From Arthrobacter sp. DWC3 (GTDB lineage Bacteria; Actinomycetota; Actinomycetes; Actinomycetales; Micrococcaceae), in contig NZ_PJIP01000003.1 in the NCBI RefSeq assembly GCF_002929375.1, positions 271,977-335,976 of the forward strand: a stretch of 64,000 nucleotides of DNA, given 5' to 3'. How positions within the stretch are numbered: the stretch's first letter is position 1; each line of letters begins with the position of its first letter. Position numbers and translations under genes: made by a program. Below the pieces are notes generated by a model. It was not told the DNA's origin. It ran no database searches and worked only from the letters and a program-made list of their open reading frames with translations. This document shows, one piece after another, positions 8,111-16,743 of the stretch.

Positions 8111-8301
8111 GATTACCCCTCACCTGCAACCTACCTGAGATCTACCACGAAGCTTAGCGGGGGGGTCAAGCTAACCAGTCACCCGCGGAGGGTGAGGACA
8201 GATTGTCAGAATGTAGTTTGCGCCGAATCCCTGGAACCCGATAGGGGACTCATTGCAACCATTATTGACCGGTAGTTTTGCGCTGTGCCTCATCGATGTC
8301 C

Positions 8302-8312
8302 GGACTGCCCGG
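8302..8312. other. attR: right attachment site in cpaF (core CCCGG)
   Basis: GGACTGCCCGG, with core CCCGG at 8308-8312. Everything after it continues the CpaF reading frame. The left half here is element-derived, so the original attB is the left arm from 2945-2955 joined to the sequence from 8313. Confidence 0.85.
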
Positions 8313-8652
8313 CATGTGCAGCGTCCACGCCAACAGCGCGCACGACGCCGTCACGAAGATCTGCACGCTGCCGCTCCTCGCGGGCGAGAACATCTCAAGC
8401 AGTTTCGTGGTGCCGACCGTGGCCTCCTGCATCGACCTCGTGGTGCACTGCGCGCGGCTCCCGGGCGGCCGGCGGAGGGTCATGGAGATCATGGCGCTCG
8501 GGAGGCGGGTCGAGAACGGCGTCATCGAGTCCTCCGCCGTCTTCCGGCGTGTCGACGGGGAGTTGAGGCTCACTGCGAGCGGGATGCCGGCGGAGGAGAA
8601 GTTCGCGGCCGCCGGTGTGGACGTGTCCTCCCTGCTCGGGGCCCGGGCATGA
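8313..8652 (+). pseudogene. cpaF: Tad/Flp pilus assembly ATPase CpaF, 3' part
   Basis: It encodes the remaining 113 residues of CpaF, beginning with the MCSVHANSA box that carries the conserved His, then the TLPLLAGENISSSFVVPTVA segment and a C-terminal beta-rich tail. The frame is open back through the core to a TTG at 8278, but no ribosome binding site or natural start is evident, so it is a 3' fragment while the element is inserted. The stop overlaps the tadB start (ATGA), showing that the host operon continued directly. Transcription of tadB and the later genes in the integrated state must come from read-through of the element or from an unnoticed internal promoter. Confidence 0.93.
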
Positions 8653-9506
8653 GCACCGCCGTCGGCGTGGCCCTCGGCGCCGGTCTGTTCCTCCTGTGGT
8701 GGTCCTGCTGGGAGCGTCCCGTGACGGGACGCAGGGGGTCGCCACGACGACGGCTGCTCGACGACCTCCTCCTCCGCGCCGGCGTGGAACGCGTCTCGGC
8801 GAACGGGCTCCTCGCCTCCTGCGGGATGGTGGGCGTCGTCGTCCTGCTCATCGGTCTCGTGCTGACGGGTTCCGTCCCAATAGCGCTCTGCTTCGCGCTG
8901 TTCGGCGGATTCCTGCCGTTCTCGGTCGTCCGGTGGCGTGCGGCCAGGCGCGCCGCCTCCCTCCGCGAACTGTGGCCCGACGTCGTCGATCACCTCCGCT
9001 CCGCCATCCGCGCGGGCCTCTCCCTGCCGGAGGCGCTCATCCAGCTCGGGGAGAAGGGTCCCGTCGAGCTGCGGAGCGCCTTCCGGACGTTCGGAGTGGA
9101 CTACCGCGCCGGCGGGCGTTTCGACGACGCGCTCAACCGGCTCAAGGAGCGGCTGGCGGATCCCGTGGCCGACCGGATCGTCGAGGCGCTCCGGATGACG
9201 CGGGAGGTGGGCGGCTCGGACCTCGGCCGGCTGCTCGGGACGCTGTCCGAGTTCCTGCGCGACGCGGCCCGGACGCGCAGCGAACTCGAGGCACGGCAGT
9301 CCTGGACGGTCAACGCCGCACGCCTCGCCGTCGCCGCGCCGTGGATCGTCCTGCTCCTGCTGTCGACCCGCCCCGAAGCCGTGCGCGCCTACAATTCCGC
9401 GGCCGGGGCCGCGGTGCTGCTCGGCGGACTGCTGATCTCCGTCGTCTGCTACCGCATCATGCTGCGCATCGGTGCGCTGCCCGAGGACGAGAGGGTCCTC
9501 CGATGA
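8649..9506 (+). CDS. tadB: Tad pilus inner-membrane platform protein TadB
   Basis: 285 residues. N-terminal membrane segments (about 1-20 and 55-95), a cytoplasmic type II secretion F-type domain (about 105-245, including LWPDVVDHLRSAIRAGLSLPEAL), then C-terminal membrane helices (about 225-280). TadB forms, with TadC, the membrane platform that couples the CpaF ATPase to pilin extrusion. The start overlaps the cpaF stop by four bases and the stop overlaps tadC by four bases, so the genes are translationally coupled. Confidence 0.92.
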   Translation: MSTAVGVALGAGLFLLWWSCWERPVTGRRGSPRRRLLDDLLLRAGVERVSANGLLASCGMVGVVVLLIGLVLTGSVPIALCFALFGGFLPFSVVRWRAARRAASLRELWPDVVDHLRSAIRAGLSLPEALIQLGEKGPVELRSAFRTFGVDYRAGGRFDDALNRLKERLADPVADRIVEALRMTREVGGSDLGRLLGTLSEFLRDAARTRSELEARQSWTVNAARLAVAAPWIVLLLLSTRPEAVRAYNSAAGAAVLLGGLLISVVCYRIMLRIGALPEDERVLR

Positions 9507-10444
9507 GCCCCGTCGTCGCCCTCGCCGCCCTGTCCGGGCTCCTCCTCGGCATCGGACTGTGGCTGGTCGTGGTGCGACTGCCCGTCATGCGCCCTGTGAC
9601 CCTGACCCAGCGGATCGCTCCGCAACTGCGGGCGGTCGACGTCCGGTCCCGGCTGCTCACCGAGAGCCCGGCCACCATCACCCCGTTCGGGCCGCTCGAA
9701 CGCATCCTCCGTCCACTCCTGGCGGACGCCGTGACCTGGTCGCATCGCTTCAACCCCGCGTCGGCGACCCTCGCCCGCAGGCTCGCCCAGGCCGGCCGCG
9801 GACAGACGACGACGGACTTCCGCGCCCAGCAGCTGCTCTGGGCTGCCGGAGGACTCGCCGGGTCGACCGTGGTCATGGTGTTCCTGGCGGCCTCGGGGTC
9901 GGCGAACCTGCCGCTGGCCGTCGTCCTCATCCTGGGCTGCGCCGTCCTCGGCTTCGTCGGACGCGACTACCTCCTGTCCGCGGACATCAGCCGGCGCGAG
10001 GCCCGCATGCTGGCCGAGTTCCCGAGTCTCGCCGAACTCATGGCACTCGCCGTGTCGGCGGGTGAGAGCACCACCGGCGCTCTCGAGCGCATCTGCAGGA
10101 CGGCACGGGGAGAACTGGCCGGCGAATTCGGCCTCGTCCTGGCCGCCACCCGCGCCGGAAAGCCCCTGGTGGACGCGCTGCAGGAGTTCTCCAGCCGGAC
10201 GCGGCTGGCCCCCCTGGCCCGCTTCGTCGACGGCATCACCGTCGCCGTCCAGCGGGGGACGCCGCTCGCGGACGTCCTCCGTGCCCAGGCGCAGGACGTC
10301 CGCGACCTGGCCAAGCGGGACCTGATGGAGTCGGCGGGCAGGAAGGAGATCGCCATGATGGTGCCGCTGGTCTTCGGCGTCCTCCCGCTGACCGTCCTCT
10401 TCGCCGTCTATCCCGGGATCGCGCTCATTCACCTCGGCTTCTGA
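9503..10444 (+). CDS. tadC: Tad pilus inner-membrane platform protein TadC
   Basis: 313 residues, paralogous to TadB. An N-terminal membrane helix (about 5-27) and a helix pair near 115-155 precede a type II secretion F-type domain (about 165-290, with EFPSLAELMALAVSAGESTTGAL), and a terminal helix (about 285-310). It is expected to assemble with TadB. The ATG overlaps the tadB stop. A gap of 56 bases separates it from the DUF4244 pilin-like gene. Confidence 0.92.
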   Translation: MSPVVALAALSGLLLGIGLWLVVVRLPVMRPVTLTQRIAPQLRAVDVRSRLLTESPATITPFGPLERILRPLLADAVTWSHRFNPASATLARRLAQAGRGQTTTDFRAQQLLWAAGGLAGSTVVMVFLAASGSANLPLAVVLILGCAVLGFVGRDYLLSADISRREARMLAEFPSLAELMALAVSAGESTTGALERICRTARGELAGEFGLVLAATRAGKPLVDALQEFSSRTRLAPLARFVDGITVAVQRGTPLADVLRAQAQDVRDLAKRDLMESAGRKEIAMMVPLVFGVLPLTVLFAVYPGIALIHLGF

Positions 10445-10500
10445 CCACGCACCACAGGAAAGCATCACCACGACAGAGCACCACTCGACGAGGGGACCCC

Positions 10501-10716
10501 ATGAGAATCCTGACTGCAGTCCAGCGCACCATCCTGCTCATCCTCGCCACACTGGCAGCATGGGCGGCGCCCGGGGACGACCGCGAACGCGGGGACGTGC
10601 CGGGCTGGGTGATGATCACGCTCATGTCGGCCGTCCTCGTCGCAGCCCTGCTCGCGATCGCGGGGCCAGCCCTGGAGGGCCTGTTCAACCAGGCGATCGA
10701 CCAGGTCTCGCCCTAG
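10501..10716 (+). CDS. DUF4244 small Flp-pilin-like protein
   Basis: 71 residues. A charged segment ending DDRERGDVPGWVMI precedes a single long hydrophobic helix (about 36-62). In actinobacterial Tad loci a DUF4244 protein occupies this place and is taken to be the major pilin-like subunit. The charged region followed by GWVMITLMSA resembles a prepilin cleavage region. The stop codon is followed immediately by the GTG of the next gene. Confidence 0.85.
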   Translation: MRILTAVQRTILLILATLAAWAAPGDDRERGDVPGWVMITLMSAVLVAALLAIAGPALEGLFNQAIDQVSP

Positions 10717-11139
10717 GTGCTGCCCCGCACAGCAGGATACCGGTACGGTCGGCGGGCAGGGCGCCGCGACGACGGCGAGCGCGGTGCCGCCGTCGTGGAC
10801 TTCGCCCTGGTCGGCGGTCTCCTGACGGTGATCTTCATCGCGATCGTGCAGCTGGCGCTCGTCCTCCATGTACGCAACACGCTCATCGACGCCGCCGCAT
10901 CGGGTGCCCGCTACGGCACGCTCGCGGATCGGGACCCCCAGGACGCGGTGGCGCGCACCGAGGAACTGATCCGCGGTTCCCTGGCCGATGCCTACGGCTC
11001 CGACATCGCCGTCGGCGAGAGCACGTCCGGCGGGGTCAGGACGCTCGAGGTGGTGGTCCGGGCGCCCCTGCCGGTCATCGGTCTCATCGGCCCCGCCGGC
11101 GTGATGGAGGTGCGCGGCCATGCAGCCCTGCCGTCGTGA
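10717..11139 (+). CDS. TadE-family minor pilin-like protein
   Basis: 140 residues with GTG start directly after the preceding stop. DDGERGAAVVDFALVGGLL is the typical TadE start: charged residues, a short Ala/Val segment with an acidic residue, then one membrane helix (about 22-50), with an exported domain behind. TadE-like pseudopilins are small structural or priming parts of the pilus. It overlaps the next gene by 20 bases. Confidence 0.85.
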   Translation: MLPRTAGYRYGRRAGRRDDGERGAAVVDFALVGGLLTVIFIAIVQLALVLHVRNTLIDAAASGARYGTLADRDPQDAVARTEELIRGSLADAYGSDIAVGESTSGGVRTLEVVVRAPLPVIGLIGPAGVMEVRGHAALPS

Positions 11140-11638
11140 GGCGGGCGCCGGTCGAGGCAGCAGTCCCGGCAGGTCCGGGTCCGCCCGGCGTGTACCGAGG
11201 CCGGGCCCGGACCTACGCCACGGACGGCGTGACGAGCGCGGCAGCGCCGTCGTGGAGTTCGTGTTCCTGGGCGTGCTGCTCCTGGTGCCGGTCGTCTACC
11301 TCGTGCTGACCGTGGGCCGGCTGCAGGGCGGGTCGTTCGCCGTCGTCGGCGCCGCCGACCAGGCCGCGAAGGTGTTCGTCGACGCGCCGACGCCGGAGGA
11401 CGCCGACACCCGGGCGCGAGAGGCCGTGCGCATCGCGCTCGCCGATTTCGGGTTCACCGAGGACCAGGCCGCCGTGGACATCACCTGCAGCACGGCATGC
11501 CTCGCGCCCGGGTCGACCGTGACCGTCGTGGTGCGCCTCGACGTCCCGCTCCCGCTCGTCCCCGCCGTCGCGGGGACGGACGCCTCCGCGGCCACGGTGG
11601 ACGCGGCTGCGACCCAGCTCGTCGAGCGGTTCGGGTGA
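11120..11638 (+). CDS. Second TadE-family protein
   Basis: 172 residues if ATG 11120 is used; a later start is possible because the first 38 residues are Arg/Gly/Ser-rich and look partly non-conserved. DERGSAVVEFVFLGVLLLVPVVYLVL (residues about 38-63) is the TadE-type membrane segment with the characteristic Glu after Val-Val. The exported part has two Cys close together (CSTAC), which could form a disulfide. Its stop overlaps the next GTG by four bases, continuing the coupled pilus operon. Confidence 0.82.
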   Translation: MQPCRREAGAGRGSSPGRSGSARRVPRPGPDLRHGRRDERGSAVVEFVFLGVLLLVPVVYLVLTVGRLQGGSFAVVGAADQAAKVFVDAPTPEDADTRAREAVRIALADFGFTEDQAAVDITCSTACLAPGSTVTVVVRLDVPLPLVPAVAGTDASAATVDAAATQLVERFG

Positions 11639-12120
11639 GACCCGTGGACGCCCGGCCCGCGGCGATGCACGATGGCAGGGAGGACGGGCAGGTCGGCGTC
11701 CTCGTCATCGGCTACCTCCTCGTGTCGCTGCTCGTCGTCACGGTCGTGCTGGCCGTCTCGTCCGTATATATAGAGCACAAGAAACTGCTCTCCGCCGCCG
11801 ATGGCGCCGCGCTGTCGGCGGCGGACGACTACAGCATCGACGTCGGCGGCAGCGGCTCCGGCGGGGGTGCCGCGACGCCGCCGCTGCCGGCGCTGCAGGA
11901 CTCCGGTGTCGAGGCGTCGGCCGCGGCCTACCTCGCCGCGACCGGGGCCGGGTCCCGCTTCGCGCAGCTCACCGTCGACCCGGCGACGGGCGCCCCCGAC
12001 GGGCGCACGGCGCGAGTGGTCCTCACCGCCGTCGTGCGCCCGCCTCTCGTCAGCGTCCTCGTCCCGGACGGGATCCCCATCGTCGCCCGCGCCGACGCCC
12101 GTGCCGAGCTCACGCGCTGA
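11635..12120 (+). CDS. TadE/TadG-like helicase-secretion-neighbourhood protein (Rv3654c type)
   Basis: 161 residues from GTG 11635, which overlaps the stop of the previous gene. One membrane helix (about 22-46, in GVLVIGYLLVSLLVVTVVLAV) is followed by a segment containing ADGAALSAAD, the signature of the TadG-like proteins found at the end of actinobacterial Tad loci. A Gly/Ser-rich stretch and a beta-rich exported domain follow. It is probably a pilus-associated membrane protein. It is the last gene of the locus; prfB begins 71 bases later. Confidence 0.8.
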   Translation: MRPVDARPAAMHDGREDGQVGVLVIGYLLVSLLVVTVVLAVSSVYIEHKKLLSAADGAALSAADDYSIDVGGSGSGGGAATPPLPALQDSGVEASAAAYLAATGAGSRFAQLTVDPATGAPDGRTARVVLTAVVRPPLVSVLVPDGIPIVARADARAELTR

Positions 12121-12191
12121 CGGCCGCCGGAAGCAGCCCCGAACGAGCAGCCCCGCAGCGCCCCGGACGGATGACGTAGTCTGGAAGGACC

Positions 12192-13307
12192 ATGGCAGCC
12201 ACTGATTTTCCCGCAGAGATCCGCGCCCTCCGGGCCAAGTACACGTCCATCGAGCAGGTCTCCGACGTCGAGGGGATCCGCAAGGACATCGCCGAACTCA
12301 GCGAGGAAGCCGGCGCCCCGGACCTCTGGGACGATCCCGCGGCAGCGCAGAAGGTCACCTCGAAGCTGTCCCACCGGCAGTCCGCGCTCGAACGCCTCGA
12401 GACGCTCGAGAGCCGCATCGACGACCTCGAGGTCCTCGTGGAGCTGGGCGAGGACGAGGGCGACGAGGACTCGATGGCGGAGGCCGAGAAGGAACTCGTC
12501 TCCCTCAGCAGGTCCCTCGACGACCTGGAGATCGTGACGCTGCTGGCCGGCGAGTGGGACGAGCGCGAGGCCGTGGTCACCATCCGCTCCGGCGCCGGGG
12601 GAGTGGACGCCGCCGACTTCGCCGAGATGCTGCTGCGCATGTACCTCCGGTGGGCCGAACGCCACGGCTACCCCACGCAGGTCCTCGACACCTCCTACGC
12701 GGAGGAGGCGGGCCTGAAGTCGGCGACGTTCGAGGTCAAGGCGCCCTACGCGTTCGGCACCCTGTCGGTCGAGGCCGGCACGCACCGCCTCGTCCGCATC
12801 AGCCCGTTCGACAACCAGGGCCGCCGGCAGACCTCCTTCGCCGCCGTGGAGGTCATCCCGCTGATCGAGCAGACGGACGTCATCGAGGTACCGGACAACG
12901 AGATCCGCGTCGACGTGTTCCGTTCCTCCGGTCCCGGCGGGCAGTCGGTCAACACCACCGACTCCGCCGTGCGACTGACCCACCTGCCCACCGGCACGGT
13001 CGTCTCCATGCAGAACGAGAAGTCGCAGATCCAGAACCGCGCCGCCGCGATGCGCGTGCTCCAGTCCCGGCTCCTGCTGCTGAAGAAGGAGCAGGAGGAC
13101 GCGGAGAAGAAGGCGTTCGCCGGGGACGTCAAGGCGTCCTGGGGCGACCAGATGCGGTCCTACGTCCTCAACCCGTACCAGATGGTCAAGGACCTCCGGA
13201 CCAATCACGAGGTCGGAAACACCTCGGCCGTGTTCGACGGCGAGATCGACGACTTCATCGACGCGGGCATCCGCTGGCGGACGAACAACCGCAACGACGC
13301 CGCGTAG
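12192..13307 (+). CDS. prfB: Peptide chain release factor 2
   Basis: 371 residues. It recognises UGA and UAA stop codons and triggers peptide release on the ribosome. The GGQ motif is at 249-251 and the RF2 stop-codon recognition tripeptide SPF at 204-206. The N-terminal helical domain spans about 1-110. The start ATG has GGAAGGA five to eleven bases upstream. There is no in-frame early UGA, so the autoregulatory frameshift known from E. coli is absent. Its position before ftsE is common in actinobacteria. Confidence 0.97.
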   Translation: MAATDFPAEIRALRAKYTSIEQVSDVEGIRKDIAELSEEAGAPDLWDDPAAAQKVTSKLSHRQSALERLETLESRIDDLEVLVELGEDEGDEDSMAEAEKELVSLSRSLDDLEIVTLLAGEWDEREAVVTIRSGAGGVDAADFAEMLLRMYLRWAERHGYPTQVLDTSYAEEAGLKSATFEVKAPYAFGTLSVEAGTHRLVRISPFDNQGRRQTSFAAVEVIPLIEQTDVIEVPDNEIRVDVFRSSGPGGQSVNTTDSAVRLTHLPTGTVVSMQNEKSQIQNRAAAMRVLQSRLLLLKKEQEDAEKKAFAGDVKASWGDQMRSYVLNPYQMVKDLRTNHEVGNTSAVFDGEIDDFIDAGIRWRTNNRNDAA

Positions 13308-13404
13308 TCACTACGCGAAAACGGGGCTCGACCACCTGTCTTGGTGCTCCGGCTCTTGCGTGCGACACACCGGGGCGGTAGTGGGCGCTGCATGATGCAC
13401 TCGT

Positions 13405-13410
13405 TATAGT
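13405..13410 (+). promoter_or_regulatory. Candidate -10 box for ftsEX
   Basis: TATAGT matches five of six bases of the TATAAT consensus, 62 bases before the ftsE GTG. No clear -35 is visible at the right distance. It lies in the 164-base gap after prfB, the only sizeable gap before the ftsE-ftsX-M23 gene group. Confidence 0.45.
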
Positions 13411-13477
13411 CGAGGAGCCGCGGCTTCCTTCCCCCAGCCAATGCCCGTGCCCGGCGCACCTGGGCGCCTAAGTGGTC

Positions 13478-14194
13478 ATGATCCGATTCGACAACGTCAC
13501 GAAGACCTACGATCAGCAGTCGCACCCTGCACTCGATGCCGTCTCGCTCGACGTGGACCGCGGCGAGTTCGTCTTCCTCGTCGGTGCCTCGGGCTCCGGG
13601 AAGTCGACGTTCATCCGCCTTGTCCTCAAGGAGGACCGCGTATCGCGCGGTGCCGTCTACGTCGCAGGCCAGAACGTCGCCAACATCCCCAGCTGGCGCG
13701 TGCCCCGCCTCCGCCGCGGCATCGGCGTCGTGTTCCAGGATTTCCGGCTGCTGCCCAACAAGACGGTCTTCGCCAACGTGGCGTTCGCGATGCAGGTCAT
13801 CGGCAAGAGCCGCGCCGTCATCCGTGAGACCGTCCCCGACGTCCTCGCGACCGTGGGCCTGGAGGGCAAGAACAACCGCATGCCGCACGAGCTCTCCGGC
13901 GGCGAGCAGCAGCGCGTCGCGATCGCGCGCGCCATCGTCAACCGTCCCGGCATCCTGCTGGCCGACGAGCCCACAGGCAACCTGGACCCGACGACGTCCA
14001 TGGGCATCATGAAGGTGCTCGACCGGATCAACCAGAACGGCACCACGGTGGTCATGGCCACGCACGACGACGACATCGTCAACACGATGCGCAAGCGCGT
14101 CGTCGAGCTCCGCAGCGGGTGCGTGGTGCGCGACGACGCCCAGGGCATCTACGTGGGCGACCCCGGCGCGGAGCTGCCAGTGGGGGCCGAATGA
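13478..14194 (+). CDS. ftsE: Cell division ATP-binding protein FtsE
   Basis: 238 residues from ATG 13478; GTG 13472 would add two residues. It is an ABC ATPase with Walker A GASGSGKS (36-43), signature LSGGEQQR (139-146) and Walker B LLADEP. With FtsX it forms a divisome complex that activates peptidoglycan hydrolases during septation rather than transporting a solute. The stop overlaps the ftsX start (ATGA), and an M23-family partner follows ftsX. Confidence 0.96.
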   Translation: MIRFDNVTKTYDQQSHPALDAVSLDVDRGEFVFLVGASGSGKSTFIRLVLKEDRVSRGAVYVAGQNVANIPSWRVPRLRRGIGVVFQDFRLLPNKTVFANVAFAMQVIGKSRAVIRETVPDVLATVGLEGKNNRMPHELSGGEQQRVAIARAIVNRPGILLADEPTGNLDPTTSMGIMKVLDRINQNGTTVVMATHDDDIVNTMRKRVVELRSGCVVRDDAQGIYVGDPGAELPVGAE

Positions 14195-15105
14195 GGCTCG
14201 CCTTCATCCTGTCCGAGATCGGCTCGGGCATCCGCCGGAACCTGTCCATGGTCACCTCGGTGATCCTCGTGACCTTCATCTCCCTCACCTTCGTCGGCGC
14301 GGCCGGGCTGTTCCAGCTGCAGATCGGCCAGATGAAGGGCTACTGGTACGACCGCGTCCAGGTCACCATCTACCTCTGCGTCGACAACTCCTCGGAGACG
14401 AGCTGCGCCACGGGCCCCGTGACCGAGGAGCAGCGTGCCGCGATCCAGACCAGGCTGGAGTCCGAGCAGTTCGCCCAGTACGTCGACACCGTCACCTACG
14501 AATCGCAGGAGGAGGCGCTCGGCCACTTCCGCGACCAGTTCGCCAATTCGCCAATCGTCGACTCCGTCACCGCCGATCAGCTCCCCGAGTCCTTCCGCGT
14601 CGGCCTCGTGGACGCCGAGAAGTACGAGGTCATCGACGAGGCCTTCTCCTCGGAGCCCGGCGTCGACGCCGTCAGCGACCAGCGCGACTTCCTCGAGGCG
14701 ATCTTCCGCTACATGAACTGGGCGTCCGTCGTCGCGCTCGTGATCGCGGGCATCATGACGTTCTGCGCCATCCTGCTCATCGCGACCACCATCCGCCTCT
14801 CCGCGTTCAGCCGCCGCCGCGAGACCGGCATCATGCGCCTGGTCGGGGCCTCGAAGGCCGTCATCCAGCTGCCGTTCGTCCTGGAGGGCGTCATCGCCGC
14901 GGTGATCGGCGCGGTCCTCGCCTCGGCGACGCTCTGGGGCGCGTCGCGGTTCCTGATCGACGGCTGGCTCGTCAAGACCTTCCCGCAGACGGCGTTCATC
15001 TCGTCCCAGCAGGTCCTGATCCTCGTCCCCGCACTCATCCTGCTCGGGGCCGTCCTCGCAGGGCTCTCATCCCTGCTCACCCTCCGACGATACGTAAAGG
15101 TCTAG
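14191..15105 (+). CDS. ftsX: Cell division protein FtsX
   Basis: 304 residues. One membrane helix (about 22-45), an extracellular domain (about 50-170), then three membrane helices near 175-210, 225-250 and 275-300: the FtsX topology. The extracellular loop includes two Cys ([10 protein letters not shown]) that may form a disulfide, as seen in mycobacterial FtsX. It transmits the FtsE ATPase cycle to extracytoplasmic hydrolases. The start overlaps ftsE by four bases; the peptidase gene begins four bases after its stop. Confidence 0.96.
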   Translation: MRLAFILSEIGSGIRRNLSMVTSVILVTFISLTFVGAAGLFQLQIGQMKGYWYDRVQVTIYLCVDNSSETSCATGPVTEEQRAAIQTRLESEQFAQYVDTVTYESQEEALGHFRDQFANSPIVDSVTADQLPESFRVGLVDAEKYEVIDEAFSSEPGVDAVSDQRDFLEAIFRYMNWASVVALVIAGIMTFCAILLIATTIRLSAFSRRRETGIMRLVGASKAVIQLPFVLEGVIAAVIGAVLASATLWGASRFLIDGWLVKTFPQTAFISSQQVLILVPALILLGAVLAGLSSLLTLRRYVKV

Positions 15106-15109
15106 CATC

Positions 15110-16672
15110 ATGCCGCACAGCGCCAGGGGACACGTGCGCTCACCGGGACTCTCCTGGTGGGCCGGGCAGCACAGGCGGCCCTTCGTGGTCCGCGCGACGG
15201 CGGGCAGCTCCATCGCCCTCGTCGTCGCGCTCGCCCTCGGCTCGACGCCGGTGGTCGCCGACGAGCTCGACGACCGCAAGAGCGCCCTCGAGAACGAGAT
15301 CACCGAGGTGCAGCAGTCGATGGAGTACCTCGACTCCGACATCGCCGAGACCATCGGGACGCTGAAGACCTACCAGGGCCAACTCCCCGCCGCACAGCAG
15401 GCACTCACCGACGCCCAGGGCAAGGTCGAGACCGCCGCGGGCGAGGCCGAGGCACTGGCCGTCCGCGTCGAGCTGGCACAGGAGACGAAGAACAAGATCT
15501 CCGACGAACTCCGCGCCGACCAGCAGGAGATGGCCGAGACCCGCGAGGTCATCGGCCAGATCGCCACCGAGGCGTACAAGAACGGCGGTGTCCCCACCAA
15601 CGTGTCCCTGCTGATGGGCGCCGACGACGTCGAGGACTTCACCGAGTCGATGGACCTCGTGGACCAGGCCCTGCGCAGCCAGAACGCCGCCATGGAACGC
15701 CTCTCGGAACAGAACGCCACGAACGCCAACAGCCAGGCACGCCTGGTCGCGGTGGAGGCGGAGATCTCGAAGCTGAAGGAGAAGGCCGACGCCGCCCTCG
15801 CGGCCGAGCAGTCGGCGCGGGACGCCGCCGCCGCCGAGAAGGGAAAGGTGGACCGGCTCGTCGCGGACACCTCGGCGCTGTCCGACAAGCTCCAGGCACA
15901 GAAGCCCGTCATCGAGGCGAAGCTCGCCAGTGTGGAGAAGGCCCAGCAGCAGGTCAATGCCGATCTCGCCGAACGTCAGCGCCGCCAGATCGAGGAGGCC
16001 CGCAAGGCCGAGGAGGCACGGCAGAAAGCCGAGCAGGAACGCCTCCGCGCCGAGGCGGAGGCCGCCGCCGCTGCCGAGCAGGCACGGCTCCAGGCGGAGG
16101 CCGAGGCCGCCGCCGCCGCCGAGACGGCCCGCCGGGCCGCCGAGGCGGAGGCCGCCAACCGGCCGGCCCCGGCTCCGGTGCAGCCGCAGGTGGTCGCGCC
16201 GGTCGCCCCCGTCATCCCGGCAGCGCCCGTGTCGGCTCCGTCCGGCCCGCGCGCCTTCGGCCTGAGGGCGCCGGTCAACGCGCCGATCAGCTCGGGGTTC
16301 GGGTGGCGGCCGACGCCGGTGGGCACCATCGACTTCAACGGCACCGGCGGGTACACGCACACGGGCATCGACTACGGCGTGGGCTGCGGTACACCGCTCT
16401 ACGCGCCGGCGGCCGGGGAGGTCTGGTACGCGGACTCCAATGTCCTGCCGGGCGCCGGGAACAGGATCGTCCTCAACCACGGCGTGGTCGGCGGCAACGC
16501 CCTCGCGACCAACTTCTACCACCTCACGAGCTTCCTGGTGTCGCCGGGCCAGCGCGTGAGCGCCGGCCAGCTGATCGGCTACACCGGCACCACCGGCAAC
16601 TCGACCGGGTGCCACCTGCACTTCGAGACGATGCTCAACGGCACGCTCGTGGACCCGATCGGTTTGTTCTAG
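15110..16672 (+). CDS. Coiled-coil M23 peptidoglycan endopeptidase, probable FtsEX partner
   Basis: 520 residues. A signal/membrane segment (about 28-50), a long coiled coil (about 52-300) ending in an Ala/Glu-rich heptad-like stretch, a Pro/Ala linker (about 345-380), then an M23/LytM domain (about 385-520). Zinc site residues are present: HTGID (His417, Asp421) and HLH (His502, His504), so it should be an active endopeptidase. This is the layout of EnvC-like and Gram-positive FtsX-dependent hydrolases, in which the coiled coil contacts FtsX. The four-base spacing to ftsX supports that pairing. Confidence 0.92.
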   Translation: MPHSARGHVRSPGLSWWAGQHRRPFVVRATAGSSIALVVALALGSTPVVADELDDRKSALENEITEVQQSMEYLDSDIAETIGTLKTYQGQLPAAQQALTDAQGKVETAAGEAEALAVRVELAQETKNKISDELRADQQEMAETREVIGQIATEAYKNGGVPTNVSLLMGADDVEDFTESMDLVDQALRSQNAAMERLSEQNATNANSQARLVAVEAEISKLKEKADAALAAEQSARDAAAAEKGKVDRLVADTSALSDKLQAQKPVIEAKLASVEKAQQQVNADLAERQRRQIEEARKAEEARQKAEQERLRAEAEAAAAAEQARLQAEAEAAAAAETARRAAEAEAANRPAPAPVQPQVVAPVAPVIPAAPVSAPSGPRAFGLRAPVNAPISSGFGWRPTPVGTIDFNGTGGYTHTGIDYGVGCGTPLYAPAAGEVWYADSNVLPGAGNRIVLNHGVVGGNALATNFYHLTSFLVSPGQRVSAGQLIGYTGTTGNSTGCHLHFETMLNGTLVDPIGLF

Positions 16673-16743
16673 GTCGTAGGATGGAAGGCACTGTCAACCC
16701 GCGGACCGCCGTCCGCAGCAGTGTCCTACGAAGGAGAGTCGCC

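Larger units (their letters stand above)
2956..8312. mobile_element. Integrative element of about 5.36 kb inserted in cpaF
   Basis: The limits come from splitting of the cpaF reading frame and from the shared CCCGG core at both ends. Gene order is large serine integrase (+), small serine resolvase (-), HTH-HNH protein (-), DUF4145 protein (+), tandem-ANTAR protein (-). Base composition is visibly more AT-rich than the host, most clearly in the DUF4145 gene, which uses codons such as AAA, TAT and ATA. There are no phage structural, replication, conjugation or relaxase genes. It is therefore a minimal mobilisable island, a remnant, or a satellite that depends on other elements. No recombination directionality factor is recognisable. 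Confidence 0.9.

Noticed and set aside
2956-8312. Complete prophage or conjugative element
   Set aside because: No capsid, tail, lysis, replication, relaxase or type IV secretion genes are present between the attachment sites.
2956-8312. tRNA or tmRNA attachment site for the element
   Set aside because: The junctions lie inside cpaF; the tmRNA at 17720 is intact and unlinked to it.
12192-13307. Programmed frameshift in prfB
   Set aside because: The reading frame is continuous from ATG to stop, with no early in-frame UGA or slippery CUU sequence, so the E. coli-type autoregulatory frameshift is absent.
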